Source: Actinomycetota bacterium
GTDB lineage: Bacteria > Actinomycetota > Thermoleophilia > Gaiellales > Gaiellaceae
Length of the DNA stretch: 9,882 nt
Assembly: GCA_016870235.1 (NCBI GenBank)
Contig: VGCB01000050.1
Location: 1-9,882 of the forward strand
Direction: 5' to 3'
Shown here piece after piece: positions 7,849 to 9,882 of this stretch (positions are counted from its first letter, which is position 1; each line of letters starts with the position of its first letter). The notes below the pieces were generated by a model. The model saw nothing but the letters and a program-made list of their open reading frames with translations. It made no database searches and was not told the DNA's origin. A program made the translations under genes and the position numbers.

Positions 7849-9882
7849 CTACTCGTAGTGCAGCGCCTCGAGCGGGTTCAGCTTCGACGCCCGCCGTGCC
7901 GGGAAGATCGCGGCGAGGATGCCGACGATCACAGTCAGGATCCCGAAGACGATCAGCTGTCCGACCGGAACGGTGAACGAGATGAAGTCGACACGGGCCC
8001 CGAGGAGCGCCGCCAGCACGAGCCCGAGCACGATCCCGATCGCCCCGCCGATCAGCGCCGTGATCACGCTCTCGTGGCGGATCATCCGCCGCACCTGCCG
8101 GCGCGTCATCCCGATCGCGCGCAGCATCCCGATCTCGCGCGTCCGCTCGAACACCGAGAGGACGAGCGTGTTGATGATCCCGAACAGGCTGACGACGACC
8201 GAGAGCGCGAGCAGCACGTAGAGGATGTTGAGGATCGAGCTCAGCCCCGAGATCTGGTCGTCGATGAACTTCTCCTTGCTCGACGCCTTCGCGTTCGGGA
8301 AGTCGGCGAGCACCGCGTCGAGCGCCGCCTGGTTGGCCTCGGAGTCGCCGCCCCGCATCTTCACGAACGAGAAGAGGTTCTTCGGCGCCTCGTTCTGCGA
8401 ATCCCACGCGGCGGCGGAGATGGTGACGGTGCCGAAGGGCGAGCCGCCGGTCGGCGGGTCGTAGATGCCCTTGACCGTGAACGTCTTCGTCGCGCCGGTG
8501 ACGAAGGTGACGTCGACCGGCGACCCGACCTTCAGGTTGTGATCGTCGGCGTAGCCGTCATCGACGAACGCGCCGTCGTCGCCGAGCGTCGCGAGGACGT
8601 CCTGGGAGCCGACCTTCCAGTCGACCTCGAGCACCTCCCGCGTTCCCGGATCGACACCGGTGATCGAGATCGTCCGGTCGAAGGCCCGGCCCTCGCCGGC
8701 CCGCACGTTGCCGACTGCAATGACACCCGGAGCCGTCGCTGCGGCCTCGCCGGCGGCGATCGGGATCGGCGAGAAGTTGTTCTGCGCCGTGATCGCGTAG
8801 TCGCTCGCGAAGAGGTCGTTGACCGCGTCCTCGAAGGTGCGGATGATCCCCGCGGCGAGCGTCGCCACGAGGGTCACGAGCGCGAGCCCGATCATCAACG
8901 CGGACGCGGTCGAGGCGGTTCGCTGCGGGTTGCGCCTCGAGTTGTCGCGGGCGAGGCTTCCCGACGCACCGCCGATCACGGTCGCCGGCCACCCGAGAGC
9001 GCGGGCCATGGGACCGATGAGCCGCACGCTGAGGAGCGCGACACCGAAGAAGATGAGCACCGCGCCGACGCCCATGAACAGCAGGACCTGGGCCGTACCG
9101 AGATCGTTGCCGAAGAGCCCGTAGAGGAGGGCGGCGAAGCCGACAACGGTGAGGACGATCGAGCCCGGGGTGCGGAAGCGCGCCCATCGCGACTCCGGCA
9201 GGGTCGCGCCCTCGCGCACCGCGGCGATCGGCGGGACGCGCGTCGCTCGGAGCGCCGGTCGGAGGCTTGCGAGGAGCGTCACGAGGATGCCCACGACGAG
9301 CGAGACCACGATCGTGCGCGTCAGGAACACGAGCCCGTTGTTCGGGAGCGTGAAGCCGACGGCGTCGAACAGCTCGAAGAGCCCGGTCGCGAGCGCCAAC
9401 CCGAGGAACAGCCCGACCACCGACGCGATGACTCCGACGATCAGCGACTCGATCACGATCGACCGCATGATCTGCCTGCGGGAGGCGCCGATCGTCCGGA
9501 GCGTCGCGAACTCGCGCGTCCGCTGCGCGATCGTGATCGACAGCGAGTTGGCGATCACGAACGAGCCGACGAAGAGCGCGATCCCACCGAAGGCGAGAAG
9601 GAAGTTCCGGAAGATCGAGATGAACTCGTTCGTCCCCGAGGCGTCCTCACGCGCCTGTGCGTCCCCGGTGCGAACCTGTGTGTCGGACGGGAGGATCTCC
9701 TTGATCGCCGCGACGAGCTGCTCCGGCGAGACGCCGTCCTTCCCGGCGACGCGGATCTGGTCGAGGCGGCCCTCCTTCTCGAAGAGCTTCTGCGCAGTCG
9801 ACAGGTTGAAGCCCGCGAGGGTGGCACCGCCGATCGAGCTGACGCCCCCGAACTCCGTCAGCCCGGAGATGCGCATGTCGAT
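7849..9882 (-). CDS. ABC transporter permease, FtsX/MacB type with two FtsX modules (N-terminus beyond window)
   Basis: The frame is open to the right edge, giving 677 residues. An internal Met at 9876 is not a credible start: the residues around it (IDMRISGLTEFGGVSSIGGA) are the middle of a MacB-type periplasmic domain, and the expected first membrane segment and most of that domain are missing. The first FtsX module covers about 86-215 from that Met, with REFATLRTIGASRRQIMRSI between membrane segments. Further segments lie near 237-257, 262-285 and 322-347. A second extracytoplasmic MacB_PCD-like domain spans about 355-540, and the second FtsX module is at 550-670 (TREIGMLRAIGMTRRQVRRM). 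Such proteins of about 840 residues pair with a LolD/MacB-type ATPase and move lipids, lipoproteins or peptides, or transmit force across the membrane. The ATPase gene is probably further right, upstream in transcription. The C-terminus ASKLNPLEALHYE is typical. Substrate unknown. Confidence 0.9.
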   Translation of the reverse strand: MDMRISGLTEFGGVSSIGGATLAGFNLSTAQKLFEKEGRLDQIRVAGKDGVSPEQLVAAIKEILPSDTQVRTGDAQAREDASGTNEFISIFRNFLLAFGGIALFVGSFVIANSLSITIAQRTREFATLRTIGASRRQIMRSIVIESLIVGVIASVVGLFLGLALATGLFELFDAVGFTLPNNGLVFLTRTIVVSLVVGILVTLLASLRPALRATRVPPIAAVREGATLPESRWARFRTPGSIVLTVVGFAALLYGLFGNDLGTAQVLLFMGVGAVLIFFGVALLSVRLIGPMARALGWPATVIGGASGSLARDNSRRNPQRTASTASALMIGLALVTLVATLAAGIIRTFEDAVNDLFASDYAITAQNNFSPIPIAAGEAAATAPGVIAVGNVRAGEGRAFDRTISITGVDPGTREVLEVDWKVGSQDVLATLGDDGAFVDDGYADDHNLKVGSPVDVTFVTGATKTFTVKGIYDPPTGGSPFGTVTISAAAWDSQNEAPKNLFSFVKMRGGDSEANQAALDAVLADFPNAKASSKEKFIDDQISGLSSILNILYVLLALSVVVSLFGIINTLVLSVFERTREIGMLRAIGMTRRQVRRMIRHESVITALIGGAIGIVLGLVLAALLGARVDFISFTVPVGQLIVFGILTVIVGILAAIFPARRASKLNPLEALHYE

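Overview
The window is high-GC DNA with third codon positions almost all G or C. Densely packed genes, lack of Shine-Dalgarno sites before lead genes, TAnnnT-type -10 boxes close to ATG codons and F420/flavin-type oxidoreductase remains suggest an actinobacterium. The protein style resembles Thermoleophilia (Gaiellales/Solirubrobacterales), but that placement is an inference from memory and not a search result. Most genes are chromosomal housekeeping genes. No CRISPR array, transposase, tRNA or rRNA was seen.

Layout from left to right: (1) 2-157 (+), the C-terminal tail of a probable LLM-class (luciferase-like) oxidoreductase, followed by a GC-rich hairpin. (2) 221-2005 (-), an M3-family oligoendopeptidase F. 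(3) A 120-bp divergent intergenic region carrying a perfect 10-bp hairpin (2036-2057) and two plausible promoters, both placed for leaderless transcripts. (4) 2126-2536 (+), a small exported or membrane-anchored protein of unknown function. Its stop codon abuts the stop of the next, convergent gene in one TGATCA. (5) 5789 to 2537 (-), a tightly coupled three-gene operon: DedA membrane protein, then RmlD-like SDR (GTGA overlap), then YyaL/SSP411-type thioredoxin-domain protein (ATGA overlap). (6) 5880-7283 (+), an ACT-domain malic enzyme divergent from the operon. (7) 7284-7478, the longest non-coding stretch (195 bp), packed with three inverted repeats, one being a second copy of the 2036-2057 hairpin with a compensatory base change. 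(8) 7809 to 7479 (-), two small overlapping genes (55 and 63 codons), the first strongly acidic, with an operator-like palindrome immediately upstream. (9) 9882 to 7849 (-), a large FtsX/MacB-type ABC permease whose N-terminus lies beyond the window.

The genes do not form one pathway. The only clear operon is dedA-SDR-yyaL. The part that stands out is 7284-7838: two unrecognised small ORFs in an overlapping pair with lower GC3 than their neighbours, a palindromic operator candidate, and a group of inverted repeats including a repeated hairpin family. This is the best candidate for an undescribed module, possibly a small regulatory or toxin-antitoxin-like pair, but nothing in the sequence proves such a function.
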